A stretch of 64,000 bases of DNA, from contig NZ_CP034015.1 in the NCBI RefSeq assembly GCF_003855395.1, positions 4,775,880-4,839,879 of the forward strand. The letters run 5' to 3'. Each line of letters begins with the position of its first letter. The stretch's first letter is position 1. Source of the DNA: Shewanella livingstonensis. Lineage in GTDB: Bacteria > Pseudomonadota > Gammaproteobacteria > Enterobacterales > Shewanellaceae. Below are positions 1 through 9,405 of this stretch, in pieces. Position numbers and translations under genes: made by a program. Below the pieces are notes generated by a model. The model saw nothing but the letters and a program-made list of their open reading frames with translations. It was not told the origin of the DNA and did not search any database.

Positions 1-1035
1 GACCATCCGATCAGCCATCAATTTAGAGACGAACTTATTTTCGGCCCCTATTCTTTTGTGGTTAACGGCAAACCTTATCAATTATTTGGCCGCTTCCCCG
101 ATAATCATCCTCGGCCGTGGTTTTTCTTTTTTGCCGACAATAAATTACTCACAGCAGGCTTAGCCATTTTATTATCGGGGCTATTATGTGGTTTGTTGGC
201 TTGGTATTTAGGTAAAGCACTACGATCGCTAAAGTACAGTGCTAATGCACTGGCTAAAGGGGATTTATCTAACCGGGTCGATGCTGCCACAGCAAGTCGT
301 CGTGACGAAATGGGTCAATTAGCGCAAGCTTTTAACAGTATGGCCGATGCAGTTCAGGCGATGATCAACAACCAGCAACGATTAATGGGCGATATTTCTC
401 ATGAACTGCGCACACCACTCACTAGGTTGCAATTAGCCTTAGCTTTGGGCCGTAAAAAAGGGCAGCAAAGTGAAGAGCTCGAGCGTATCGGTTATGAAGC
501 CTTACAACTTGAAGCGCTAATAAGTGAGTTACTTACTCTATCTCGAGTAAGTTTAGCCAGCCATGAAAACAAACTAGTACTCGAATTGGCTGAATCATTA
601 AGCCAAGTGTTAGATGACGCCGAATTTGAAGCAGAGCAGCAAGGAAAACTGTTACAGATTGATATACCAGAGGCGCTACAACTACCGCAACACCCAAAGA
701 CACTGTCTCGCGCCATCGAAAACCTGCTGCGTAATGCAATCTACTATGCCAATAGCAAGATAACCATCAGTGCTATCCAAACTGGAAAACAGATACTCAT
801 TACCGTGGAAGATGACGGCCCAGGGATTGATCCAAAAGAGCTTGAAGCCATTTTTAAACCTTTCTATCGCCCAGATACGGCTAGAGACAGACAAAGTGGC
901 GGGTGGGGTTTAGGGCTAGCAATTACCCAAGCAGCAATAACGTTGCACCAAGGCAGCATAGTGGTAGAAAATATTCTAAGCACAACGGGACAACGCCAAG
1001 GTCTTAAACTCAGTATCAGCTTACCGGCAAGCTAG
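1..1035 (+). CDS. cpxA: CpxA-type envelope-stress sensor histidine kinase (5' truncated by window)
   Basis: The frame is open from base 1, so the gene starts before the window; about 344 C-terminal residues are visible. They contain a membrane segment (about nt 140-210), a HAMP linker, the phospho-acceptor motif DISHELRTPLTRLQLA, an N box (NLLRNA), and ATP-binding boxes DDGPGID and GWGLGLA. The acceptor motif and the PFYRPDTARDR stretch are close to what I recall of E. coli CpxA. In that family the kinase senses envelope protein misfolding and phosphorylates CpxR, which would lie upstream outside the window. The G2 box has Trp where CpxA usually has Thr (GTGLGLA). Identity as a CpxA-family kinase is firm; exact orthology is inferred. 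Confidence 0.85.
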   Translation, partial: DHPISHQFRDELIFGPYSFVVNGKPYQLFGRFPDNHPRPWFFFFADNKLLTAGLAILLSGLLCGLLAWYLGKALRSLKYSANALAKGDLSNRVDAATASRRDEMGQLAQAFNSMADAVQAMINNQQRLMGDISHELRTPLTRLQLALALGRKKGQQSEELERIGYEALQLEALISELLTLSRVSLASHENKLVLELAESLSQVLDDAEFEAEQQGKLLQIDIPEALQLPQHPKTLSRAIENLLRNAIYYANSKITISAIQTGKQILITVEDDGPGIDPKELEAIFKPFYRPDTARDRQSGGWGLGLAITQAAITLHQGSIVVENILSTTGQRQGLKLSISLPAS

Positions 1036-1328
1036 GCAGGGTTAGGGAAACCGTATTTTATCCACTTTTATCTTAAAGGCGTAAACTGAGGTAATAACCT
1101 AACAACGTTGCCGCTTTGACAGTACAACCGCTGCTACTTTAGTTTCTATAAGTCTCTAACGTTGGATTTTCCTTGTATAAAAATCACCACTAAACCTGTC
1201 ATTAATAAGTAAACGTTAGGTAAATATTAGCTGAGTGTTAGGTAAAAGTTACGTCTTAATGGCAAAATTTTCCGATGATAAAAGCGGTATTGCACCGCTT
1301 CATCAGCAATCATCTTGCGTTCCATAAT

Positions 1329-1487
1329 CTATCGCTTAGCAATTACCCATACCGCGTGCACTATTCCAGGAATGTAGCCTAGCAGGGTTAAAATTATATT
1401 TAATAATAAGGTTTTACTGAGCCCGACTTGTAGAAAAACCCCAAGAGGCGGCAGTAATATTGCAATTAAAATACGTAATAAATCCAT
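1329..1487 (-). CDS. YqaE/Pmp3-family small membrane protein (52 aa)
   Basis: A short reverse-strand gene of 52 codons starting MDLLRILIAILLPPLGVFLQ and ending VWVIAKR. It has two hydrophobic helices, with PPLGV in the first and GYIPGIVHA in the second, which is the signature layout of the Pmp3/YqaE (UPF0057) family. A GGAG ribosome-binding site lies a few bases before the ATG at 1487. In yeast and plants, homologues affect membrane potential and salt tolerance; the bacterial role is unclear. It stands alone: about 290 bases to the left (1036-1328) and 278 to the right (1488-1765) show no other gene. Family assignment is confident; function is not. Confidence 0.85.
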   Translation of the reverse strand: MDLLRILIAILLPPLGVFLQVGLSKTLLLNIILTLLGYIPGIVHAVWVIAKR

Positions 1488-1765
1488 GATATTCTCCATT
1501 TCCAATGTGACGAGGCTTGTCGCAACCTCTACTGGTATAAACTGACTTTCATAAAGTACAAAGCAATTACTGGACCAATATTTTCCAGTGCTACTACTAT
1601 GTCTCTTAAATTAAATAGGTGCTAAGCCACAATAAAACCGCATATATAAACTGATTAACCACCTTTAGCCAGCACTGCCTTCAATAGACCACCCATTAGC
1701 GTGACCATAAGACCATAATCAACCTAAGACTACTGACTAGGTGAGTCTACTAGCCACACAAGATT

Positions 1766-3262
1766 ATGCTGGCTATTTTTGGTGCCTTTATGGATTATTT
1801 GCTAACATATAAAAACGACTGGCTCGGTTACCTAGCGGATAATTTTATGATTTGTCGATTTTTTTTACACAGTGTGAATGACAACAACCAAGCTTTACAG
1901 CCTCGATTGAATCGATGGATTCTGTTGTTGAGTCTCGTCACTATGCTTACTTGCTTAACTGGCATTACGCCCAATTATGCTCAAGCAGCACCCTCTACAG
2001 ATACTGTGCAGCAACTGATTAAAATCAACGATCCAAGCAGTGAACTCAAGGTTGAAATCAACGGTTCGGTGGTCAAACTAACCGGTACTATTACAGAACT
2101 GGAGAGTAAACAGCGCATCATTAACACCATAGCTATTTTACCAGGCGTTACTGACGTTGTTGATAATATTCAATTACACGCTATGGAGCCGTTATCTTTA
2201 GCTCCCCTACAACATGATGCACAGCAGTTTTGGACTAAAACCTTACAATACTTGCCCAACTTAGCCCTAGGGCTGGCAATATTTTTAGTGCTGTTTTGGC
2301 TTTCCCATCCTTTAGCTCGCTTACTTATACGTCCTTTAACATGGGTGACACAAAGTGAACTAATTCGTTTAGTGATGCAACGTAGCTTCAGTGTGTTGAT
2401 TATATTGTTGGGTCTGTATATATTTTTGCGCCTCGCGGGCTTAACGCAGTTTGCGGTCGCTATCATTAGTAGTACAGGTGTTATAGGACTTATTTTAGGT
2501 TTTGCCTTTAAAGACATCGCCGAGAATTTTATTTCCAGCTTACTGCTCAGTGTCCAGCGCCCGTTTAAATTAGGTGATGTCATCGCTGTCGAAGGCCATT
2601 TAGGCGTGGTAAAAAAAGTCACCGCAAGGGCCACCACGTTAGTCGACTACGATGGTAACCATATCCAAATCCCTAATGCGACTATTTATAAAAACGTGAT
2701 TAAAAACCTGACCGCAAATCCGAGAATGCGAGGGCACTTTGTGATTGGTATTGGCTACGATGCTGGTGTACGTAAGGCTCAGGACATCGCTATGGAGATC
2801 ATGAATGCTCACCACGGCGTACTTGCAGATCCCGAGCCACAGGTGCTGATAAAAAATCTTGGCTCGTCCACTATTAACCTGCAAGTGTATTTTTGGGTTA
2901 ATGCCGAAACTCACAGTGTGCCAAAAGTCGCTTCAATTCTAATGCGTATGCTGGTGCGCGCTTATGAAGCAAATGAGATCAGCATGCCAGACGATGCTCG
3001 CGAGCGTATTTTCCCCCAAGGCTTGCAGTTAGTTCCAAGCGAACATCTGCACGATGACTCGCTGTTAAGCACTAAACACATCACACCACAAAGCACAGAG
3101 CAAAGCATTCAACAAGCTCGTCAACAACAGAATAAAAAAGCGCAACAGTCAATGGATGAGGCTCATAATGGTGCCAGTGATGACATTAGTAGCGATACCG
3201 ATGATATACGCCAACAGGCAGCACAATCACGCGACCCCGAGACGGGGGCGAACATTATCTAA
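1766..3262 (+). CDS. MscS-family mechanosensitive channel with N-terminal BON domain
   Basis: 498 codons. A hydrophobic stretch around residues 50-75 ending in AQAA looks like a signal peptide or first membrane segment. Residues about 80-140 form a BON-type domain (VKLTGTITELESKQR...LPGVTDVVDNI). Three further membrane segments lead into the MscS pore and beta domain (GFAFKDIAENFISSLLL, FKLGDVI, PNATIYKNVI). The last 70 residues are hydrophilic and Gln/Asp-rich. In the family, such channels open on membrane tension and release solutes during osmotic downshock. The start is uncertain: ATG 1766 and ATG 1847 are both possible and neither has a strong ribosome-binding site. The gene is monocistronic. 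Confidence 0.85.
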   Translation: MLAIFGAFMDYLLTYKNDWLGYLADNFMICRFFLHSVNDNNQALQPRLNRWILLLSLVTMLTCLTGITPNYAQAAPSTDTVQQLIKINDPSSELKVEINGSVVKLTGTITELESKQRIINTIAILPGVTDVVDNIQLHAMEPLSLAPLQHDAQQFWTKTLQYLPNLALGLAIFLVLFWLSHPLARLLIRPLTWVTQSELIRLVMQRSFSVLIILLGLYIFLRLAGLTQFAVAIISSTGVIGLILGFAFKDIAENFISSLLLSVQRPFKLGDVIAVEGHLGVVKKVTARATTLVDYDGNHIQIPNATIYKNVIKNLTANPRMRGHFVIGIGYDAGVRKAQDIAMEIMNAHHGVLADPEPQVLIKNLGSSTINLQVYFWVNAETHSVPKVASILMRMLVRAYEANEISMPDDARERIFPQGLQLVPSEHLHDDSLLSTKHITPQSTEQSIQQARQQQNKKAQQSMDEAHNGASDDISSDTDDIRQQAAQSRDPETGANII

Positions 3263-3434
3263 AGCTTATGCTGCAACACCATAAGCAGGTTAATGTTTCG
3301 CATTAATCTCTGCGCGATGGTCATCCGTGCTATATCACCCATTTTGATAAAATCTGTGTTGATAACGCCTCGCAGTCAAACCTTGCTTAAGGTATAATTT
3401 TTCACTCTTTTTATGCTTCGTACCTAAGGTTGCT

Positions 3435-3899
3435 ATGTTTCATATTGCCCTTTATGAACCCGAAATCGCTCCAAATACTGGAAATATCATTCGTCTATGC
3501 GCCAACAATGGCTCACAGTTACATTTGATTGAGCCGTTAGGTTTTGATCTCGAAGAAAAGAAACTCCGTCGCGCGGGTCTTGATTATTCGGACCTGACCA
3601 GTGTCACTCGCCATAAAAACTATGCTGATTTTTTAGAGGCCATGGCAGGAAAACGAATTATTGCCTGCACCACTAAAGGCAGCCGTCCTCATACTCAAAT
3701 TGCTTTTCAAGAAAATGATGTGTTGTTATTTGGTCCTGAAACTCGTGGGTTACCAATGGATATTATTGATGCTACGCCACTGGCGCAGCGATTACGTATC
3801 CCAATGACTGCCAATAGCCGTAGTTTGAATCTATCTAATTCAGTCGCCATTATTAGTTATGAAGCATGGCGCCAACTCGGTTTTGCAGGCGCAGAATAA
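3435..3899 (+). CDS. trmL: tRNA (cytidine(34)-2'-O)-methyltransferase TrmL
   Basis: 154 codons, matching the short SPOUT methyltransferases. It begins [20 protein letters not shown], with the NTGN motif, then has [10 protein letters not shown] and the C-terminal knot sequence [14 protein letters not shown] typical of TrmL (YibK). The enzyme methylates the wobble ribose at position 34 of tRNA-Leu isoacceptors, using S-adenosylmethionine bound in a trefoil knot. A TAAGG ribosome-binding site precedes the ATG. Its stop overlaps the start of the following DUF2956 gene (TAATG), so the two are probably co-translated. Confidence 0.93.
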   Translation: MFHIALYEPEIAPNTGNIIRLCANNGSQLHLIEPLGFDLEEKKLRRAGLDYSDLTSVTRHKNYADFLEAMAGKRIIACTTKGSRPHTQIAFQENDVLLFGPETRGLPMDIIDATPLAQRLRIPMTANSRSLNLSNSVAIISYEAWRQLGFAGAE

Positions 3900-4240
3900 T
3901 GAAAAAAACGCTATCTCCCGAAACTCAACACGATGCTTTAGCCATTGCCAAAGCGACCCAAAAACCAGGACAAGTTAAAGAACAAACCAAGTTAATTGCC
4001 GCTGGAGTTGAGAAAGGGATTGCTGAATACAAAAAACGTGAAAAGGTAAAAGCACGTGAACGTGATAAAGCCCGTAAACAGCAGCAAAAAAACAAAAATG
4101 TCGCACTAGCTAACGACAATGGTGATGTAGAGACCTCTGACACTGAGTCAGAAAGTCGACTTAACGCGCTAACGTGGTCGTTGGTAGGCTTATTACTCTT
4201 GAGTTGGGCACTGTTTGCCGCTTACTTGTTTTATCGTTAA
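3899..4240 (+). CDS. DUF2956-like protein with one C-terminal membrane helix
   Basis: 113 codons starting at the ATG inside TAATG at the end of trmL. Residues 1-75 are very basic and probably helical (KKREKVKARERDKARKQQQ), then comes an acidic linker, then one strongly hydrophobic segment (LVGLLLLSWALFAAYLFYR) at the very C terminus. This is a tail-anchored layout with the charged part in the cytoplasm. It resembles the DUF2956 family of Shewanella and Vibrio, as I recall it. The role is unknown; coupling to trmL suggests, but does not prove, a link to RNA. The in-frame codons upstream of 3899 overlap trmL and are not needed. Confidence 0.75.
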   Translation: MKKTLSPETQHDALAIAKATQKPGQVKEQTKLIAAGVEKGIAEYKKREKVKARERDKARKQQQKNKNVALANDNGDVETSDTESESRLNALTWSLVGLLLLSWALFAAYLFYR

Positions 4241-4268
4241 ATGACTACCAGTGTGTTGAAATGCGGTT

Positions 4269-4832
4269 TTATTCAGTCGGCGGAGTGACTGCTGTCGACG
4301 TTTTAAGCAAGCTAATGGCTCTAATGACCTGATATTGATCACTGTCGTCATCTAAATAATGTGCACTTTGCTGCCACTGCCACTCTTCTGCTATTGAATC
4401 GTCGTTTCGTGTAACCGGATCAAATTGTAATTGTACTAGCGCCGGACGCTGATTGATTTCACCTTTGCCTAAAAATGAATAACTACCCGCTTGCTCATAT
4501 AGTGTTAACTGTTGCGATATATCGTCGGTAACGCCATTGGCATACAACAGTAAAATATGTTCTTGTTGTTGCCTAAACCACCAGGTTTCACTGTTTGAAA
4601 AACGGCTACCACGGCTAACACTAATGTATAAATTACGTTTATCTGCCGAGCACATTACCGAAGTACTCACCTTTTTAGGCACCACATTAGGATTGGCTGC
4701 ACTGCCATGCCACTCACCAACTAATTGGCTACAAAATGTATCTAGCGTCACTCTGGCAGCATAAGCTGAGGTTGAATGCACCACTAACAATAGCAACGAT
4801 AACAGTAGTATTGAGCGAGATTGTTGTATCAT
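4269..4832 (-). CDS. Secreted protein of unknown function (187 aa)
   Basis: A clear signal peptide (LLLSLLLLVVHSTSAYA, cleavage after AYA) is followed by about 160 residues with beta-strand character, several Trp residues and two Cys (FCSQLVGEW, VMCSADK). The spacing of the two Cys would allow one disulphide bond. The pattern LVGEWHG near the N terminus and a series of short strands resemble lipocalin-like or small beta-barrel ligand-binding proteins, but I do not recognise the family. It is convergent with the DUF2956 gene (28-base gap) and sits alone. Confidence 0.6.
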   Translation of the reverse strand: MIQQSRSILLLSLLLLVVHSTSAYAARVTLDTFCSQLVGEWHGSAANPNVVPKKVSTSVMCSADKRNLYISVSRGSRFSNSETWWFRQQQEHILLLYANGVTDDISQQLTLYEQAGSYSFLGKGEINQRPALVQLQFDPVTRNDDSIAEEWQWQQSAHYLDDDSDQYQVIRAISLLKTSTAVTPPTE

Positions 4833-5013
4833 TAATCATCCTCTTATCAACATAAACTTTTACACTCAACCAATAACCAGGCCCTGTATTGGCAATCCTG
4901 TCAGCAGCTATCTTGGCTTCTCAACCTAATTGAATCACATCACAATGTCTCATTAACGTATCTGACGACTATATCTAACCAAAGTATCTAATCAAAGTCT
5001 CTAGCCATAAAAA

Positions 5014-5035
5014 ATGGCCCACTTATGTGAGCCAT
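5014..5035 (-). terminator. Rho-independent terminator of the M16 protease operon
   Basis: On the reverse strand, ATGGCTCAC and GTGGGCCAT pair (one G-T pair) around an ATAA loop and run into TTTTTTAT. It lies 41 bases past the stop of the downstream M16 gene. Confidence 0.75.
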
Positions 5036-5075
5036 CATACGGTACTAGGTACTCACTAATCGACTAGCCGATTAA

Positions 5076-6539
5076 CTACTGACCAAAACCCGTCGCTGTT
5101 ATATCAACTTTAGTCACTTCACCGTACTGCGCCGCAATATCAGCAATTTTTTCAGCATTACCAATCAACACAAACTGTAAGTTTTGTTGTGGGAAATATT
5201 GCTTAATCAAACGTTGAGTTTCTGCAAGGGTAAGTCCATCCACTTTAGCTTGAAATTGATTAATAAAATCATCATTAAAGCCATACAAATACATGTCAGA
5301 TAGTAAACCGGCTAACTGGCCACTGGTCTCGTACTTAGGTGGAAATTGACCTTTTACATAGGCTTTAGCAGAATCTAAAGTGGTTTGATCAATGCCCTTC
5401 TCCCATAAACGAGCATAGGTTTTTAAGGCTAAATCAATGGCTTCTTTAGTTGTCGATGACTTAGTAAAAGTACTGATTTGGAATACTCCAGATTGCGCAT
5501 AAGGGCTAAAACCCGAACGGGCACCGTAAGTTAAACCAGCATTAACGCGTAATTCATCATTTAACCATGAAGTAAAACGACCACCTAAAATGGTGTTAAC
5601 AACGGTTAAACCTACATAATCAGGGTTGTCGTAACGAATACCCACACCACCGATTAAAAAGGTGGTTTCAATCGCATCAGGCTTGTCGACCAACAATACA
5701 TGCGGTTGGGTTAATGTCGGTAAGTTTTGGCTTAAATCTGGTTGCACCACAGTTTCCGAGGTCTGCCAATCACCAAAGGCTTTATTAAGCTTTGCAGTCA
5801 TGTCGGCTACATCAAAGTCGCCCACCACGTTAATGGTCATGTTACTTGGCTGATAATAGCCTTTATGAAAAGCGCGTAGCTCTTCAACAGACAGCTTAGC
5901 AATGGTATCACTATTGCCCGATACCGGATTAGCATACGGATGCGTACCAAAAACGAGCTTATTAAAGTAGCGCCCAATCACGGCCCGAGGGCTTTCTTTT
6001 TGCTGCGACAAACCGACTGTTTCGCGCTGCTTTAGCTTATCAAATTCAGCGCTATCGAAATCTGGTTGGCGCAATATATGGCTAAAAATATTGAGCACGG
6101 TATCAACATCTTTGCTCATCATATTGGCACGAATATAACTGCCTTCGAGATCAGCATTGGTATCAATACTGGCACCCATAAAGTCTAACTGCTGCTCAAT
6201 ATCGGCCTTAGATTGACCCGCAGCACCCAGCATTAAACTTTGTGAGGTAATGTAAGCCATACCAGAGGTCACATCATTCACTGCACCCGCTCTAACCACG
6301 GCATCAATAGTCACTAATGGCACTTCTTTTTGCACCATTAAATTAACGTTTAAGCCGTTGTCTAGGGTAACCGATTGATAGCTTGGCATCGTAAAACTAG
6401 CCGTGACAAGACCGGGGCTAGCAGCAACGGTATCGACGCTGGTTTTCTGCGAAGTGGCACAACCACTTATGCTTAAACTACAGGCTAATGCGATAGCCGA
6501 TAACGATATTGTCATCCGTGTGTGAGTGATGGTTTTCAT
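5076..6539 (-). CDS. M16-family peptidase-like lipoprotein, probably non-catalytic subunit
   Basis: 487 codons. The N terminus has a lipoprotein signal peptide with lipobox SISGC. Two M16 domains follow. The zinc motif HxxEH is absent: the usual position reads SGMAYITSQSLM. This is the pattern of the inactive partner in paired bacterial M16 proteases, where one subunit holds zinc and the other supplies the substrate-binding R/Y pair (LTYGARSGF is present here). It overlaps the upstream catalytic gene by 4 bases (ATGA), so the two are translationally coupled and very likely form a heterodimer in the periplasm. The substrate is unknown. Confidence 0.88.
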   Translation of the reverse strand: MKTITHTRMTISLSAIALACSLSISGCATSQKTSVDTVAASPGLVTASFTMPSYQSVTLDNGLNVNLMVQKEVPLVTIDAVVRAGAVNDVTSGMAYITSQSLMLGAAGQSKADIEQQLDFMGASIDTNADLEGSYIRANMMSKDVDTVLNIFSHILRQPDFDSAEFDKLKQRETVGLSQQKESPRAVIGRYFNKLVFGTHPYANPVSGNSDTIAKLSVEELRAFHKGYYQPSNMTINVVGDFDVADMTAKLNKAFGDWQTSETVVQPDLSQNLPTLTQPHVLLVDKPDAIETTFLIGGVGIRYDNPDYVGLTVVNTILGGRFTSWLNDELRVNAGLTYGARSGFSPYAQSGVFQISTFTKSSTTKEAIDLALKTYARLWEKGIDQTTLDSAKAYVKGQFPPKYETSGQLAGLLSDMYLYGFNDDFINQFQAKVDGLTLAETQRLIKQYFPQQNLQFVLIGNAEKIADIAAQYGEVTKVDITATGFGQ

Positions 6540-7864
6540 TTATCAGACTCCTCAGTCGCAGCGAGCACACCGACAGTTCGATTCGCTTTAATTAAATAGG
6601 TTTGTGCTACACGCTGAATGTCTGCAGGTGTCACTTGGTTATACGCATCTGGAGCATTAAATAGTTTTGCATAGTCGCCAAAATACAGCTCGTATGTACC
6701 TAAGGTATTGGCTTTACCGTTAATGGTTTCCATAGTGCGGTAAAAATCCATCAGCTTAATATTTTTAACTTTTTCAAGCTCTTGCTGAGTAACGCCTTGA
6801 GTAGCAATAAGATTAATTTGCTCAATTAATGCTTGCTCTAAGGTTTCGGCGCTCACGCCCGCATTTGCTACACCCAAAATATAAAATAAATTAGGGTCGA
6901 ACGACATCGGCATATAGGTTTCGGCCGCTACCGCTAATTGCTTATCAACTAACGCCTGATAAAAGCGCGAGCTATTGCCTTGACTTAACATTGACGATAA
7001 TAAGTCCAATGCATAGTAATCAGCATGGCTAGTGGCAGGTACATGATAAGCCAACATAATATTAGGAGTGCTCACCGACTCTTTTTTCACAAAAACTCGG
7101 CGTTCACCATTTTGCGGTGGCTCAATCGTACGCACTGCTTTAGGCGGGGCTTGGGCAGGAATTGGCGCAAAATACTGATTAGCTAAAGCTTTCACTTCAG
7201 CTAACTTTACATCACCGGTAATCACCACTAACGCATTGTTAGGGGCATAATAGGTTTTATGATATTGCTGTAAATCTTCTAATGTCCAAGCGGCAATGTC
7301 CGACTCATAACCAATCACCGACCAGCTATATGGATGCGCCGCAAAGGCGACACTTTTAAGCGCTTCTTGAATCGTACGCCAGTTGGAGTTTTCAAGCCCT
7401 GTAGTACGCTCAGACTGCACTACGCCACGTTCGCTTTCGACCATTTCTGGATTAATGTCTAAGTTGGCAATGCGATCAGCTTCTAAATCAAAAATGGTTT
7501 CTAAACCGTTAGCAGGAAACCAATCGGTGTAAACCGTTAAGTCTTCGCTGGTATAAGCATTGTTAGCACCACCAGCAGCTTCCATGGTGCGATCAAACAT
7601 TTTTGGGCCAAACTTTTTAGAACCGTTAAACATCATGTGTTCAAAAAAATGTGAAATACCGGTAATGCCAGGGACTTCATTGCGTGAACCGACTTTCCAA
7701 AAAATGTACATATTGGCATTTGGGATAGAGCTATCCTCTAACACCATAATCTTCATGCCATTTTCCAAGGTAAAGCTATTAATGTCTTCGGCTTGTGTCG
7801 CTGACACGTTAGGGGCACTCAGTACCCCTATTGTCATCAACAACGCCATTATCTTGCGGGTCAT
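6536..7864 (-). CDS. M16-family zinc metallopeptidase (catalytic subunit)
   Basis: 442 codons with a signal peptide (IGVLSAPNVSA). The inverted zinc motif HxxEH appears in HFFEHMMFNG, with a downstream Glu region (LEADRIANLDINPEMVESERGVV) that provides the third ligand in this family. Two M16 domains, each about 200 residues, are visible. The enzyme should be a periplasmic clamshell peptidase that degrades short unfolded peptides. A strong AAGGAG ribosome-binding site precedes the ATG at 7864. It is the first gene of a two-gene operon with the lipoprotein M16 partner and may be co-transcribed with the M20 hydrolase 58 bases upstream. Confidence 0.92.
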   Translation of the reverse strand: MTRKIMALLMTIGVLSAPNVSATQAEDINSFTLENGMKIMVLEDSSIPNANMYIFWKVGSRNEVPGITGISHFFEHMMFNGSKKFGPKMFDRTMEAAGGANNAYTSEDLTVYTDWFPANGLETIFDLEADRIANLDINPEMVESERGVVQSERTTGLENSNWRTIQEALKSVAFAAHPYSWSVIGYESDIAAWTLEDLQQYHKTYYAPNNALVVITGDVKLAEVKALANQYFAPIPAQAPPKAVRTIEPPQNGERRVFVKKESVSTPNIMLAYHVPATSHADYYALDLLSSMLSQGNSSRFYQALVDKQLAVAAETYMPMSFDPNLFYILGVANAGVSAETLEQALIEQINLIATQGVTQQELEKVKNIKLMDFYRTMETINGKANTLGTYELYFGDYAKLFNAPDAYNQVTPADIQRVAQTYLIKANRTVGVLAATEESDK

Positions 7865-7922
7865 ATCTTGCTCCTTTTGAGCTATCGTCCAATGGTTTAT
7901 TAAAATGGTTTATTAAATAGAA

Positions 7923-9230
7923 TTATTGTGCCGCACTTAATGCCGTTAAGGCAATTTGGGTCATGGTTTGCACGCCCACTTTTAACGCACTTTCATCGAC
8001 ATAGAATGCCGGAGAATGGTTGCTAGCAACTTGACTCATATCTTGATCTGCCGGCGTAACCCCTAAGAAAAAAAACATTCCTGCAGTTTGCTGCGCATAA
8101 TACGAAAAGTCTTCTGCGCCCGTCATTAACCCTGGCTCAATTAACATATTGTCACCTACTACAGAGGCAATGACTGGGCGCATTTTACTCACAAGTTGTG
8201 GATTATTCACCGTCACAGGGTAACCGGGTTGGATCTCCGTTACCGCGGTTGCCCCCAATGTTTTCGCAGCATTGGTGGCTATTTCAGCTAATTTGACTTT
8301 AATGTCAGCACGCATATCTTGATCGAAAGTACGGATAGTGCCGATCAACTCAACTTCGTCAGGAATAATATTCGATCGAATGCCACCATTAATGGCCCCG
8401 AAACTCACCACGGCAGGGGCTTTAGTAATATCAACTTGGCGACTAATAATGGTTTGCACACTGGTAATAATTTGCGCTGAGGCCACAATAGGATCAACAC
8501 CACTCCAAGGACGCGAGCCATGAGTTTGCTTGCCGGTAACCTTAATCGTAAATGAGTCTTCACTCGCCATAGCGGGACCCGATCGCAAGCCAATTACGCC
8601 AGACGGCATGCTTGATGTGACATGCATACCAAACACTTGGTCTGGCATACGTTTAGCAAACAAGCCTTGTTGTAGCATTAACTCTGCACCGCCTTGCTCA
8701 CCTTCTGGTGCGCCTTCCTCGGCTGGCTGAAAGATAAACATCACATCCCCTGCCAGGCTGTCTTTTACGTTAACGAGGTTTTCAGCCACGCCCATCAGCA
8801 TGGCAACATGCGTATCATGGCCGCACGCGTGCATTACCCCTACTTTTTGGCCGCGATAAGTGTCAGTTACTTTAGAGGCAAAAGGTAAATCAACCCCTTC
8901 TGTTACTGGCAACGCATCCATGTCGGCACGTAAACCAATTAATGGCCCAGGCTTGCCGCCTTTAAGTATCGCCACTACGCCGGTATGGGCAATGCCCGTT
9001 TGCACTTCAAGCCCCAAGGACTTAAGGTGTTTTTCAATCACCTTGCTGGTACGAAACTCTCGGTTAGATAATTCAGGATGTTGGTGAAGATCGCGGCGCC
9101 ATGCAATTACCTTACTTTCTACTGCAGCCGTTAACTCTGCGGCAGTAGGCACGCTAGCCACGGTAGACGCACTGTAAAAACTGCTAGCAAATACGCTAGA
9201 AAGCAGTAACGCGAGGGAGGTCAGGCGCAT
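7923..9230 (-). CDS. Exported M20-family amidohydrolase (IAA-amino acid hydrolase type)
   Basis: 435 codons with a signal peptide (LLLSSVFASSFYSASTVAS). Metal-binding motifs of the M20D subfamily are present: GLRADMDALPV, MHACGHDTHVA, and QPAEEGAPEGEQGGAELML; the C-terminal ligand is in GAEDFSYY. The family hydrolyses amide bonds of N-acyl amino acids or cleaves carboxyl-terminal residues, using two divalent metals. Periplasmic location and a position just upstream of the M16 protease pair suggest a shared job in peptide turnover; this is inference. Length and motifs are normal. Confidence 0.9.
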   Translation of the reverse strand: MRLTSLALLLSSVFASSFYSASTVASVPTAAELTAAVESKVIAWRRDLHQHPELSNREFRTSKVIEKHLKSLGLEVQTGIAHTGVVAILKGGKPGPLIGLRADMDALPVTEGVDLPFASKVTDTYRGQKVGVMHACGHDTHVAMLMGVAENLVNVKDSLAGDVMFIFQPAEEGAPEGEQGGAELMLQQGLFAKRMPDQVFGMHVTSSMPSGVIGLRSGPAMASEDSFTIKVTGKQTHGSRPWSGVDPIVASAQIITSVQTIISRQVDITKAPAVVSFGAINGGIRSNIIPDEVELIGTIRTFDQDMRADIKVKLAEIATNAAKTLGATAVTEIQPGYPVTVNNPQLVSKMRPVIASVVGDNMLIEPGLMTGAEDFSYYAQQTAGMFFFLGVTPADQDMSQVASNHSPAFYVDESALKVGVQTMTQIALTALSAAQ

Positions 9231-9405
9231 ATTTATTCCATTTTTATTATAATTAGAGCAACAAAACTACCTTGAAATGACGATTTTGTTAAATTTTTTA
9301 CCTATTTGCTAACAAGTCAATTGTATCTATTTATTAACGCGCTATAGCCTCGGTTAAGCTTGTTGCTTAAAACACCCCTAAACGGTCCATTCTTTAGTCA
9401 ACATT

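Noticed and set aside
2170..2637. 155-codon frame antisense to the MscS gene
   Set aside because: Shadow of the real gene; composition and lack of start signal argue against coding.
3264..3286. GCTTATG/CATAAGC hairpin after the MscS gene as a terminator
   Set aside because: No T-run and a 9-base loop; too weak to call.
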